From Burhinus oedicnemus (taxonomy: Eukaryota > Chordata > Aves > Charadriiformes > Burhinidae), in assembly GCA_008921705.1 (NCBI GenBank), contig VFFE01007127.1:193550-257549 (forward strand): 64,000 bases of DNA. The letters are read 5' to 3'. Positions 36,501-48,793 of the stretch are shown here, one piece after another. The translations under genes were made by a program, and so were the position numbers. Each line of letters begins with the position of its first letter. Position 1 is the stretch's first letter. The notes beneath the pieces were generated by a model that did no database searches, was not told the origin of the DNA, and worked only from the letters and a program-made list of their open reading frames with translations.

Positions 36501-39500
36501 ACAGCATGCCAGTCTACCATCAACCACGCAAACCAGCGTTCCCTCATCCCCCTTACGCTGCCCGTGCTCGGTCGGGCAGGGGCAGCCTGGGGGGAAGCCA
36601 CAAGACCAACCCACTTTCTATGTTGCACACATGCATCATGGGCCTACCCAGAACACACTCTCCAGATTTATGCCTGGAGTATATTTATATTTAGGCTATA
36701 AATAAAATGTGTGGCTTGCCATTCAGTCCCTCTTCAGTGTTCATGCCTTCCTTCCACCTGCCCATCCGAGTCCATTAGCCTACGCTATTTTTCCAGCTGT
36801 CCTTTTGGTCTGTGCCAGGAGAGGGCTCTTGGTCTCCTTCCCCTTTGTAACCTTCAGCACACCAGAAATTATTGGACTGCATCAAATGAGCACAAAAGGA
36901 AACATTTCCTGCACCAAAAGCTTGCAGAAGCCACGTTAGGGAGCCCCATTTTTTGCACAGAGGATAGAAGAGTCATTTATGATATTTATTTTTTTTTCCT
37001 GCACTAAAAGACCTTTCCCGGAGTTCAGGAGAACCAAAGAACTGAGGGTTTTAACACAGTACCTGCAGTTTGCATTTACCTAGTGATTTTCTGGAACCTC
37101 TTGCCAAATGTCTGGCTGTGTGCTCTTCCAGAAGGTAATAAAAAGCCTGCACCATGCTTTCTCTGCAGAACTACTTAATGGGGTTAGAAGGTTTGTTCTC
37201 AATTTCATATTAACTCCAAGTAAGAAGGATATATATTCTCAGTATTTGCTGTGCTTTCCTCTTTGTCCAAGCCAGCAAGCCCTCCTCTACCCTCCACCAG
37301 CAGAGCCAGCTCTCCCCGAGAGTCTCCTGTACTGCCTGTGGTCAGGTGCACTTTGGGTTGTCCTCCTCCTCAGCTCCCTTTTCTCTCCTGAAGCTCTGCC
37401 TCCCATCCAGCTTGGCCAAAGTGCCCCAGCTGGACCTCTCCATTGCACCAGGACAACCTGTCTGGCTCATCACTCTACTGCCTTTACACACATGCTGTCC
37501 ACTACTTCTACTCCAGTCCCTCAGAAAAACAGGGAGGGGGAAAAAAGTCCTTTCCAGATGGGGTTCACAGATGTCATAAACAGTCCACATCCCTCCCGTC
37601 TGACAAAAGCTTGAGGAAACTTGGCAGAGCCCAGGTATCATCATCTATAAGTTATGGTCTGTGGACCAAGAACCATCCCAGACTGGGAGGCTTCCTCAAG
37701 TCATGCGAAATTGCCACGCTCATGCTCATCCGCCTGACCTGGGGCCCTCCAGAGAGAGTTCAGTGGATCACACTTCAGGTCAGCCAGCTCCTCCCTTCTC
37801 TGTGGTGGTTTTCTGACATCTTGAGACATGTGGGTCAGGAAAGAAGGAGACGCTATGCAGCAGGAAAACCCTTGCTGTTCTGGTTGATGCTGGACTTGAA
37901 CCAGACACAACCGCTTTGGAGACCTCTCTCCAAGCCAACTCACCAAGACAGGTTTCTCAACAGACCTATCCTCCTCATGTAGGCAAACAAGCTTTTTCCA
38001 TGATTTGCACCTTTTACTGCTGCCTGAAGTCCAAAGCTCCTGGCAAAAGCCAGCAATCATAAGTGTTACCTATCAGAAATATTATCCCATCAGCATCACT
38101 CTATCGCAGCTCCACGGGACTGTGATGGTCAGGACCTGGATCAACTCACCCCAGAGTCCTCACACCTCAGGCTGAAGGGAAAGGGCGAGCTAAAAGGAAA
38201 GATAAAGTTTGCTAGATTTTTTTGAAATCTGATGTGCAGGCATCTTCCTTACCAAAATTTGTTCTGCGTACGCATGGGTTCACTGCCTTGGTCTGTTATC
38301 GTGGCCTTTGGACATGTTAGATGTACAAGGATGTGAGGAAGTGCTACCCCAAGGTAAGGAAGGGAAGCAGGTCAGTCCCACCCATACAGTGGAAATCTCA
38401 GGGTTACCAAGATACTGTTTCATCCTCAGACATAAGGCTTTATCCAAGCATGTCAGGATTTTTTAACAGGGCAATTTATCACTGGAGACAGCACTTAGTG
38501 AAAGAATATTAAGCCATGTCCAGAGGAAAATACCACAGTCTTTAAAAAGCTGCCTGGCCCTTGAGAGTAAGGGCACTGACACAGGATTTAAATGCTTCCT
38601 CTTGAGCATACTTCATGCTCTTATAAACAGGACAGTAATGTGTCGCTTTGGGCACAGACCCTCTCTTAATTGTACATGCTGCATGATATAAGTAATAAAG
38701 TAAAAGGGATGGGGAGGCAGCTAATAAATTACTTCCTTTATTGTTACAGGAACTACACGTGAAGAGTTCCGAAAGAAAAACCAGAGAGCTGAAATCCTGT
38801 GTCCAACATACAATTTGCACTGATCAACCCACGCACTAACCTGAAGTGAAACTTGGACTTTCCCTTGGAAACACTCATTGAGCAAACATCGCCAGCGCAC
38901 GCTTCCTGCCCTCCAGTTCATCCCAGCCTGAGCGAAAAGTCAAACAAGCCGCTCTCAGTAACACAGCAGTGCCCCTTCCATCTGCAAAGCGGGTTTGTGT
39001 TTCTTCCAAAAAAATAAACACAAAGAAGGACAGACAGGCTTCCATCTGACTTTTATCAAAGCCTGGATGAAGGAAGACTTTAAACACTGCCTTCCAAGCA
39101 GTCCTTTGTAAAGACGGGAGGATGGGTAAAAATAACTTGTAATTAGAGTCTAATGAATCAGCACCAGTTGTCTAGCCAACAGTGCATCAGCTCCCATGTG
39201 CTAGTTAATCGCTTGATATTCTTTTCATCAGGCAAGAGCAGCACGCCGGCGAATTCATGCTCGCTGCCCCCACAAATGTTTTTCCTTACACTTGCAGTGC
39301 GGGTTCAAACTCCGTTTCACCCCAGGAGAAGGAGGACATGACTTTAACAGACAAGGAAGTCCAAGAAACCAGCAAACTTGCAGAGCTTTCGGGGCTGATG
39401 CACCTGGACGTACATGAAAGCAGCAGCAGCTCACCCTGTTTTACCCATTTGGGGAGCTTTGTTGCGGCCAAGAATCAAGCTTCGTAAGCAAGGCCAAGCG

Positions 39501-42500
39501 TTCTCTGCGGCACAGTGGGAATAAATTCAAACCACCCCAAAATTCCTTGGCAACCACCCAACTTCACAGCAGTATTCATTCAGCGCATTTCCCTGAAATA
39601 CTTCTCATTCCCAACCCCTCCTTCAAATGTACGTGCAGATCTTAGGCCCGTTGTGTTACGGGACGCGGTTCTGCGGGAAAAGCAAATGCCGTGGCATGCT
39701 CCACGGTGCTGGGAATAACGAAACACCTGGGCTCTGCTTTTGAAGCTTGCATCAGCTCCGAAGAGCATTTCAACTTGGCAACATGTCTGCCAGCTCTGCC
39801 GGCAGGGACTGACACTGCTGTTCAGTCGAAGTGACATGCAGATGAGATGCTTCTTCCGACAGATAAAATAATGAGTGCTCCATGATATGGGAATAAAATC
39901 CCTTTGCTGATGACTGCGGAGCAAATTTGCAAAGTTTGCAGGAAAAAAAGATTTTTTTGTTCTAACTGCATATTCCTCCTGAGATATGAAAATTAAACTG
40001 GATTTTTTCCCTTCTTGCATCTTAATAAAATTCCTGTTAAAGACCATTTCTAAGTCTTTAGTTTAGCTTGTGGTTTTGACTAGGCCAGAGGAGAAAACTG
40101 ATTTTCAATTTAGAGCACAATCAAAAATAAAACAAAGTCTAGGTTCAGTTAAGAAAGATCAGAAAGGGTTGTCAAAAACGGAGTTTGCTTTACTTCCATT
40201 TCACTTTATAAATATAAAGAATACCAAATAATCAGAAGCTGCTTTTGTTAGAGAGGTGTGTAGAACTGCTGAGATCTGGACTGAGTGGTTTCAATCCAAA
40301 GGGTAGGTCCATGTTCAACACCAAAGATGACTTCTTCTGTTAAACCCTTTTACCACCTTTCCAACTAAACTATTATCAGCAAAATACAAAGAAAATGTAT
40401 TCAGATTTAGGGAGGTTGAGCAAAAGTTTTGTCTTCTTATTTTATTCATTTTTCCCTTTCCTGTCCTCTAGAAAATCTGACGGGGGGAATAGTGTGAATA
40501 ATTCCTCTAATTCCCCTGTGAAAATCCGCAATACAAGAACTGCAAGCACACGCACGCGCACACCCCGACGCTGAGCCTGCAGCTGTCGTTCACACGTGGA
40601 ACAGCAAGCGCACCCCAAAGGCTGCTGCGTTCCCGTTTGATTTTTCACCATTCAAATAACGAATGCTTCAAGATATAAACAAAGTCCCTACCATGACCAT
40701 AGACCAAACTCACATTCTTACTTGATTTCAGCTCCATCCCTTCAGTCCTGTTGTGGTAGGTCGTTGCCAGTGACGTGCCTTTGGTATGACCTGTGACCTG
40801 TGAACAGGCTCAGGGAGCCGAGATCCCAAGGGATTTTACAAAGGATACTGAAACGCCTTATCCCATCACACAGGACAGAAATGTGCCTTGACAACACTGG
40901 GGAGGTTTTCCTGGTGCCCCATGGACTGTGGTGGAAATCTAAGGGTTTGGTGGTTTTCATTTCCAGTATCAGAGCTCAAGTGAGAAACAGGCTAATGAAT
41001 TTCCCTTATTGCACTTAACTCTCCTGAGCTCCAGCATCACTTTCTGAACACGTTATCTTCTGTATCGAATAAATGCCTGAGATAACAGCTATCTACTACA
41101 GCATATCACTCAATGCACTCTGACTGGACACACAATATCCATGCCAATGTTTTTTGGGTTTGGATTTTTGTGGGGTCTGATTTGTTAAGACATGCAAAAG
41201 AGGACCCACAGATTGGGTTACATAAGCAGTAACCATAAATTATATTGCTACAAAGCATAAGGTCAAAAGAAAGAAGCATAACAGAAGCCTTCAGGTTGGT
41301 TTCCCAGTTTCAAGCTTGTTATTTTTTCGTTAAATTCCCCACCTTTCTTTTAGAGCAAAGACCGGGTCAGAAGATGACATCCCAAAGGAGTAAAGCATTT
41401 TCTTTTTCTCTTCTCTTTTGATCCTCCTTTGTGCTGCAGCAAGAAGGCCACGAGCTATTTCCATGGCAAAGAAGAAGGTGGATTCAATACAGTGCTGTCT
41501 TTTATTCTGCAGAAAACAGGACTGGTGGCAGGTAAGAGAGCAAGAAATGCCAGGAGCTGCTGCTGGAAGGACAAGAGGAAAGCCAAGTATGGCCATGGGA
41601 GACTGGACTCAGAGCTCTTCTACAGCACCCAGGCTGAGAGGTGGCAAGCTCTAGCTCAAAGGACTCAGACAAGACGTTGGAGAAATGTCAAGTTTTGCTG
41701 GGTTTTATGGCAGATTTAAACTTTTCCACAGTCTCCCTCACAAAAACTTGAGCACAATGTCCAGCACGAGCAACATGTCTGACGGGCTCCGCCGTCTTCT
41801 GCAATTGCATGTGCTTTGGAAGTGTAGCACCTCAGGGTTAGAAACAAGGTTGCCCACCTCTGTCCCGCCAGTGACTGTGCAAAGTGCACCTATATACTAT
41901 GTCAGCTGGCTTGGGGGAGAGAGGGACGTGTCCGTATGCGTGTCTGGATGACCCATGTACAAGGTATAAGGAGGGATTTACCTGCTCTGACTATTTCATT
42001 CCCTTCTCAGGAGGGAAGGTGTGGCAGCTTTTCAAAGCACATGCAACTGGTTATTAAATTTCCAGTAATTAAGTAAACTTGTTAGTAAATATACATATAT
42101 ATATGTTTATTTAATTTATTAACTATATTGACTAACTTCACACATGCGTGTTTCTTAGAATCTCCGAAATTTCCAAGCCACTCCAGCTTTTGTCACACAA
42201 GCTGCAATATCCAGGGCTGGAGGTGGCCCAAGAAAAAACAAAACCAGGTGAACTGCTGGGCATGGCTGGGATTCATAGATAAAAATCTCTCTCTTATCCA
42301 CCCCTTGGCTAAACATGTTCTGCTATCTCTCTTTGCACTTGGAGCTCTGTGATTTTCAGCAGCAGCACAGCCAACATCTAACCCAAGGTCAGACATGAAC
42401 AACACGGTCCGAAGACTCGCACAACTGATCAAGCCCTTGACTCTAGAAGTAACTGGAAGACTGACAGGCTAGAAGTCCAGGCTTTAGGATCTGATATGCA

Positions 42501-43824
42501 GGACTTAAGGCCAAATAAAAGCAGCTGTTGGGAAATCTTGAGAAAAACAGAAAATATGAGTATGCAATGGTGAGCCCAGTTTCAGGCCAAGCTGTGACAT
42601 CACGTCTCACAGGTCTCCTCATGGAATAAGATGTTCCTTTCCTGGACTAATAGTAAGAAATTATAGCCCTGAACAGAGAAGTAATAATGTGGGAAAATAT
42701 TTGTAATGCCCACAGCATCCCATCATGTGGGGTCTGTGCCTGTCTGGATGCATCCCCGCCTGTCAAAGCGCACGGTGATGAGGCTGTGAGAGAACAGTAA
42801 AGGTACAAAAAACAGCACAGAGAAAGCAGACAGTATCTGACCTCAAAGGCGTTAAGATCACAAGGGCTAGCTTCCCCACAGGCTCTCCCCAAAAGAAATG
42901 TGGAAAGCAAAGCAGATGTGGACAGGACACCCATCCTTGAAAAAGGAGATTCAGCCCAGCAGGCAAGAACGGCAGGGGGACTCGGTGGAGGTGGGATGTT
43001 TGCAAGCCAAGAGTGTCATATGGATGGGTTAACCTCTTTGTGTTACCTGCACCGTGCTGTAAATGCTCTGCACCTTTGAGGAAGGACTGGATCTTGTTTG
43101 ACTTGAGAGCTGCTTTCCTCAGTCCCTGTCCCAGGCTCCCAGCAGGACCCAGCCCCGCTCGCACGTGCTGAATCCATCCCCAGCTGCCCCAGGAGGCTGT
43201 AACCTTGCCAGCAGCCTGCGAGCAGAGGGGTGGAGAAATGCCACCCTGTATGCAGTAAAAACTTGGCATCTGGCAGGGACCACCTGGAAAAGCCCAGGGA
43301 GAGAGCTCAGGCACAGCAAGACATGAGAGGATTGGTGTGAATCGCTAATCCAACACAAATTTTACCATTTCCTGGAGTATACCTGCAAGTCCAGGATTTT
43401 TTCAATGTTCATGGATATAACGGAGCGCGAAAGCAGAGGAAAGTATACGATGATCATAATAGCAGCAGCTTTCTCTATACGTTTATTAAAGTAACTCAAG
43501 GCCAAGATCCTGCTTCCTTCAAGAGTTTTGACAACGCCTTAGTCGCCATTAAGATATTGATGTAGCATTATTTTCTCTCTAAGCCCCCTAATTTGCTCTC
43601 AATTCATTGTTCGTGGGATTAAGCCCATTTTTTTTAATGAAAACACAAGAAAAGCTCAGTGACAGGAGGATGAAGGAAGTCTGTGCTATTCACCAGCCAC
43701 CCAGCCACCCACATGCTATCTTAATTCATCACCAGACAAAGCCAGCTCTTTGTCTTTGCAGCTCCCTCTATGCCATTCATTCACGGTGAGATATCGCTCC
43801 CAGTAATCAGAGCTTGCCTATACA

Positions 43825-43846
43825 GGGGTGGAGGGGGGGGGGCGGG
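43825..43846 (+). repeat. G-quadruplex motif
   Basis: GGGG, loop TGGA, a run of ten G (43833-43842), a single C, then GGG. This satisfies the usual four-run, short-loop rule on the plus strand. It is isolated in otherwise AT-rich sequence. Confidence 0.7.
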
Positions 43847-44244
43847 AAACACACAAAAAACATCTAATCAGGCCTTAGACTTAGCCCCATTGTCACAAAG
43901 ACAGCTCCTTTTTTAATAACAATGTATATATAGCAATAGAGCTCTATTAAGCACCCTTTCCATGCGAAGTTAGATGGTCGCTTATGTTACATACAGGCAG
44001 GCGACATGGGGATTTTCTTCATTTACAAGACTTTTTGCCGCCACTAACAAATCAGCTGAACATCGGGGGGAAATAGTAATAATAATCCCTACAAATTATG
44101 AAGAAAGCATGCTCATAGTTTAAGGTTGCTTTAACCTTTGTCTCTTCAAATACTTTGCTTATCTGCGCTTAATGAACCACATATGTGATATGCAACTGTG
44201 AAGGGGTTAATCTCTAACCATTGTTTTAATTGGATCAACAATTG

Positions 44245-44325
44245 GCCTTCCGCCACTTCCTTTAGAAGATTATTCCACGATCTAAGAGAAATCAGTGCCA
44301 GAAAGTATTTTCCTGAGAATACGTG
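44245..44325 (-). mobile_element. Very old CR1/L3-like scrap
   Basis: CCGCCACTTCCTTTAGAAGA, then TTATTCCACGATCTAAG and CAGTGCCAGAAAGTATTTTC, resemble the antisense of old CR1/L3 elements. Those read roughly CAACTTCCTTGGGAAGCCTATTCCA, then AGAAAGTTTTTCCTAA. The agreement is loose and the ends cannot be set. It is far more diverged than the other CR1 copies here. Confidence 0.4.
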
Positions 44326-45344
44326 CCAGAGGAAACACTATGGGAATAGATAACGACCCGAGTTTCACAAGGATCAAATATTGCAATTATTATCATTGTC
44401 AGCCAGAGTCATGACAGCTACGACTGCATGTGGTCACACTTCCAAAACTGCAACATCTTGGCAATGAGAAGCTAATGGAAACACTTACTAAAAATCCCGC
44501 AGCTTGTACAAATGAAGAAAAAGGAAAAAGAAAAAGCAATACCTAACTCTATAGTGTGCCATATTGCTTAGCAGTGGTACAAGTAAAGGCAAAATCCAGA
44601 TCACAATTGCTTATATATTTTCTTTGTGAACAAGATTAAAAATGGCTGAGCAGCTGAGACACGTCTTCTGTCTTTTCCTCAAAAGTAGCCAGTATAATTT
44701 GCATTACTCCGTGTGAATCAGCCCAAATCTAAACCAAACCAGTAAGAAAAGCGCTTTCCATGTTTTGCTTTTTGCTAGCACTTTTTAAACAACAAAAAAT
44801 TCCTATCAGAATAAAATACCTTGTGTAACTTTAACTGTAACAGAAGTGTCAGTCCTTCAGATGAAGGAAATCGAGTTCTCATTTGCCTGCAGGCATAGCC
44901 CCAGCACCGCACGCTCCTGCAGCTCACCCAGTGCCTCCGTATGGTTGAACACGTGTTGCGTTTCACAGACAGCTCACGTGCTGGTGGTAGCAACTTCTCT
45001 CAAAAAAATACATTCTTTTGGCTAAATTTTCTTGACCTTAAGTTTATCCCGTAGGCACTGGGAGCGGGGATGCTATCAGCAGTGAAAATGCCTTTGAGTC
45101 ATATTTTTGCAGGAATTCTTTTTTAAGCAGTCACCATACAGACATAATTGTTTCTATTCTGAATGATAACTTGTATAATGCTCTTCCAGTTGCCATCTCT
45201 GTAGACTGGGCTATGAATACATACGCATAAATACATGCATAAATAGAATGTCTAGTTTTTCACCTTGGACTATGTATGCTTGTTCATATGAGTCCCATCA
45301 CACAGGTGAGGGTTCAGCAGTGTGAGCAAAGAGATCCTAAATGT

Positions 45345-45889
45345 GCGTGTTTTTCTAATGCTGATACACCTCGAATACTGTCTTCGGTTTTGGGCCCCTC
45401 ACTCCAAGAAAGACATTGAGGTGCTGGAGTGTGTCCAGAGAAGGGCAACACAGCTGGTGAGGGGTCTGGAGAAGAAGTCTTCTGAGGAGTGGTTGAGGGA
45501 ACTGGGGTTGTTCAGCCTGGAGAAAAGGAGGCTGAGGGGAGACCTTCTCACTCTCTACAACTAGCTGAAAGGAGGGTGTAGTGAGGGGGGGGTCAGTCTC
45601 TTCTCCCAAGTAACAGATGATAGAACGAGAGGAAATGCCCTCAAGGTGCACCAGGGGGGTTTTAGATTGGATAGTAGGAGAAATTTCTTCAGAGAAAGGG
45701 TTATCAAGCATTGGTACAGGCTGCCCAGGGAAGTGGTAGAGTCACTATCCCTGGAGGTATTTAAAAGCCAGGTAGACATGGTGCTGAGGGACATGGTTTG
45801 GTGGTGGTTTGGGCAGTGTTAGGTTGATGGTTGAACTCGAGTGATCTTAAAGGTTTCTTCCAACCTAGGTGATTCTATGATTCTGTGAT
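45345..45889 (+). mobile_element. CR1 LINE fragment, 3' end with one early stop
   Basis: This sense copy starts near the coding stretch for [20 protein letters not shown] and ends in GATTCTATGATTCTGTGAT, two terminal octamers. Its ORF carries the signature [18 protein letters not shown] but is broken by a TAG at 45562-45564 where the 62.1 kb copy has TAC. It shares its consensus, including the region around ACATGGTTTGGTGGTGGTTT, with 62106-62584. It is therefore the same subfamily and slightly longer at the 5' side. Confidence 0.96.
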
Positions 45890-47158
45890 AAAAGCAGACA
45901 ATTTCTGGCACTATGCACATAGCTGCATTACATTTAATACTTGTATGGGCAAAGGAGTTTTAAGACTGGTTTCATTAACATACAACCTGAAAAACTCCTC
46001 AAGGAACTAAGGCCAACAAGTTTTGGATTTTAAGAGAGGAAACTCTCTGCTGTGAATAAAACAGGACCTCTACAGCAACTTTCTGAGAAGCTCCCTTTGG
46101 TGTTTCCCCTGCTCCAGCCTTCCTGTCATGGATCTAGAGAGACTAAGACCTTGCTTGAGGACACCTGAGCAAGCCTATGGCAGGCCAATACGACATGCCT
46201 GAAAGAGGAATGGATGAGCTCCTTCCTGGTGCTGAAGCTGACCCATGAGAAGCAATACAAGGGATTCTTTCCCTGCATGACTCATTGGATAGATATTGAC
46301 AAAATGCTCCTGTTAGGTCTGTGAACAACTCTGATCCCAGCTTTCACCCTCCCTCCAAGCCTTGGCTGCAGTCTGGCCTGCTTGCCTTGGGTTACAGCTA
46401 TCTCCCATTTCAGCCAAGTGGTTTTATGCAAGTCTCAGACCCTTGGGTAACCTGCAACCATGTTCTTCTGCAGGTGGAAATTCCATCTAGGCCTTTAGGG
46501 ACAGGTCACCCGCACAGGTTTCAAGCCAGAGGAACAGGGGGATGAGGCTAGGTCTGGTGAAGAATGCCCTTAATTAGCTCCTCAAGGCTTGGTTTGTCTT
46601 AGTGCTTCACCAAGGGTTGAAACTCTGTGTTGGCACTTTTGAGACATTCTCATCTACAGTCAGAAAGACTAATTATTAATTAAAGGATAGCAGTGCTAAG
46701 GGATGCCTGTGTATTTCCTTCTGTCATACAGCTGCCCTTATTTGCTGTATCCTGTGTCTATAATTAACACCGTCCCAATGCTCTGCTCTTCATCTCAATA
46801 AAACAGAGGTGGTGAGGATGTTACCAGCCCTCTGCTTTATCAGCCACTTACTGGTACCTCCAGATTCCCTTCCCAGAAGGATCTGTTTGAACTCAGCAGC
46901 AGTAGAAAGGCCTTCAGCCACTTCGGCAATGAAAAGATTACAAGCTTGAATACACTTACATATGTTTGTCTCAGAGTATAAGCAAATAGTGGAATTCTTT
47001 CTGCTCAGAGCAGCTGTCAGGATCCACACTGCTGGATCAGGGCATTCAGGAATAACAGCATCTATCGCGTGTGTCTGTCATCTTCCATTCAGTCCCCTCT
47101 GCAGGCTTTGGTATGTTCCTGACATGCCACATCAGTTCCTGATAAGGACAGTGTCACT

Positions 47159-47216
47159 GTGCCCATTTTACAGGCAAGAAAATGGAAGTACAAAGCAGAT
47201 GAGCAACGTGATTAAA
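47159..47216 (+). mobile_element. MIR-like SINE scrap
   Basis: TGTGCCCATTTTACAGGCAA, then GAAAATGGAAGTACAAAG, follow the MIR core CCCCATTTTACAGATGAGGAAACTGAGGCACAGAG with several changes. The match extends weakly through AGATGAGCAACGTG. Too short to be certain. Confidence 0.4.
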
Positions 47217-47291
47217 GCCAAACTATGTAAAGATGGCTATAACCAAACCCAAAACCAAGCTTATTTTTTAATTAATAGAAAATTAAATACA

Positions 47292-47347
47292 AATATATAT
47301 ATATTACTAAGACACAGTGGTACACATACATACATACATATATATAT
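47292..47347 (+). repeat. AT and CATA microsatellites
   Basis: An (AT)n run at about 47292-47304 and a CATA/TA run at about 47322-47347 are separated by 17 unrelated bases. Confidence 0.85.
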
Positions 47348-48280
47348 TATCTCAGCAAACTTAACAAAATCTCTCTTCAGTCTCCAGCCTGTGTGAAATA
47401 TTGAAGGTACCAGACACATAAATTATATTTTTAGCCATCACTGCCAGTGCTCACGTGTTTATCCATTGAATTCTTGGGTTCATTTCCCAGAGACTGTTTC
47501 ACAATTATTCAGTGCCTGTGGCTTTCCAGAGTGGTAGAGATCTCCTTCTCATGTGCAGTTTCTTCAAAAGGCAAATGACAAAACCAGCTCTGATAGTACC
47601 AAAAGAGCTTCTAACTTTGCAGGACACTGAAAGAGCTGGGAATTGCCAGGTCAAAGTTTTTCTGCAAGAAGTTGCTGCTCATCAGCAGTGCGTGCTGTGC
47701 GGAATCACTGCACCTTTAATCTTTAGAAGAAGGGGAAAAAATAGTATTTGCAGAGAAATCAGTCAGAACATCTTAAAAATAACTAAGAACGAGTCTAGAA
47801 AAGACTTTCTGTCAGGAGGAGGGGCTGAAGAAAGAGACGCAGGGCTGGAGATGGCTGGGGCAGTGGCAGGGAGAAGAGGAGAGCCTCTGTAACGCCGCTG
47901 TTTGAGCAGAGCCATGGAAAGGGGAACAGAGGAACCACGGGGCTATGAAAAAACAGGGTTGTCAAACTGGGGACAAGACCTACTCTGTATATTAATGCCA
48001 GTGGGACTATAAAGGAAATAGCTCCCTGGTTTTTCCAGCTGGTAGGAAGTTCTTGCTGCAGCAGCTCTAATAGATGCGAGGGTGTAGTGGGGAACATGCT
48101 GCACCTGGGCAGCGCTGGGCGTTGAGCCTCGGGAACACCAGCAGGACCCAGGGCTGCTGCCAAAACCTGCCTGCAGACAGGAGTGGAGGCAGAATTGTGC
48201 CTGCACAACTATTAACTCCCAGGAAGGTTCGTCAGTCCCTTCAGCAAACTGCAGGGACAAAGACCTCTTTAAAGAGACAA

Positions 48281-48793
48281 AGACCTCTGCATCCAGCTCT
48301 GGGGTCCCCAACACAAGAAGACACGGACCTGTTGGAGCGGGTCCAGAGGAGGCCACGAAGACGATGCGAGGGCTGGAGCCCCTCTGCTGTGAGGACAGGC
48401 TGAGTGAGTTGGGGGTGTTCAGCCGGGAGAAGAGAAGGCTCCAGGGAGACCTTAGAGCCCCTTCCAGTCCCTAAAGGGGCTACAGAAAAGCTGGGGAGGG
48501 ACTCTGGATCAGGGAGTGGAGCCAGAGGATGAGGGGTGACAGTTTTCAACTGAAAGAGGGGAGATTTAGATTAGATCTCAGGAAGAAATTTTTCACTCTA
48601 AGGGTGGTGAGACACCGGAACAGGTTGCCCAGAGAAGCTGTGGCTGCCCCATCCCTGGAGGTGTTCAAGGCCAGGTCGGATGAGGCTTTGAGCCACCAGG
48701 TCTAGTGGGAGGTGTCCCTGCCCATGGCAGGGGGGTTGGAACTAGGTGATCTTTAAGGTCCCTTCCAACCCAAACCATTCTAGGATTCTATGA
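48281..48793 (+). mobile_element. CR1 LINE fragment, 3' end, frame broken
   Basis: This sense copy runs from CATCCAGCTCTGGGGTCCCC to the tail AACCATTCTAGGATTCTATG. It is the same subfamily as 33223-33558 but older: the ORF is shifted several times (for example around 48450-48540), although RLSELGVFSREKRRLQGDL is still visible in one frame. At its 5' edge a 13-bp direct repeat GACAAAGACCTCT (48256-48268 and 48276-48288) straddles the insertion boundary. Confidence 0.95.

Larger units (their letters stand above)
33559..45344. other. Long, mostly unique stretch without a recognisable gene
   Basis: Nearly 12 kb without a recognisable young repeat or gene. Frames such as 37108-37614 (plus, 168 codons) and 42763-43314 (minus, 183 codons) are compositional and lack domain signatures. 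Notable small items: a run of 16 T at 34796-34811, tandem forkhead-like GTTTGTTTATTTAC at 35131-35144, TA-rich sequence at 42089-42104, a G-quadruplex motif at 43825, and an E-box palindrome CACATATGTG at 44178-44187. The part 43430-44650 is AT-rich and motif-dense, and contains an old CR1/L3-like scrap. Confidence 0.5.
45890..48280. other. Unique sequence with simple repeats
   Basis: No gene is recognised. The stretch contains a homeodomain-like CTAATTATTAATTAAAG at 46669-46685, a MIR-like scrap at 47159, AT and CATA repeats at 47292-47347, and a GC-rich patch at about 47810-48210. The patch gives overlapping minus-strand frames with no domain. Confidence 0.5.

Noticed and set aside
37108..37614. 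168-codon plus-strand frame
   Set aside because: Low-information, proline/leucine/serine-rich product with overlapping frames on both strands and no splice or domain support.
39297..39320. B-box-like GGTTCAAACTCC, possible tRNA or tRNA-derived SINE
   Set aside because: No A-box at the right distance and no cloverleaf could be drawn.
42763..43314. 183-codon minus-strand frame
   Set aside because: No recognisable domain; the predicted product is typical of random translation of moderately GC-rich DNA.
47795..48356. Two overlapping 137-codon minus-strand frames
   Set aside because: Compositional frames over a GC-rich patch, and the right part enters a CR1 copy.
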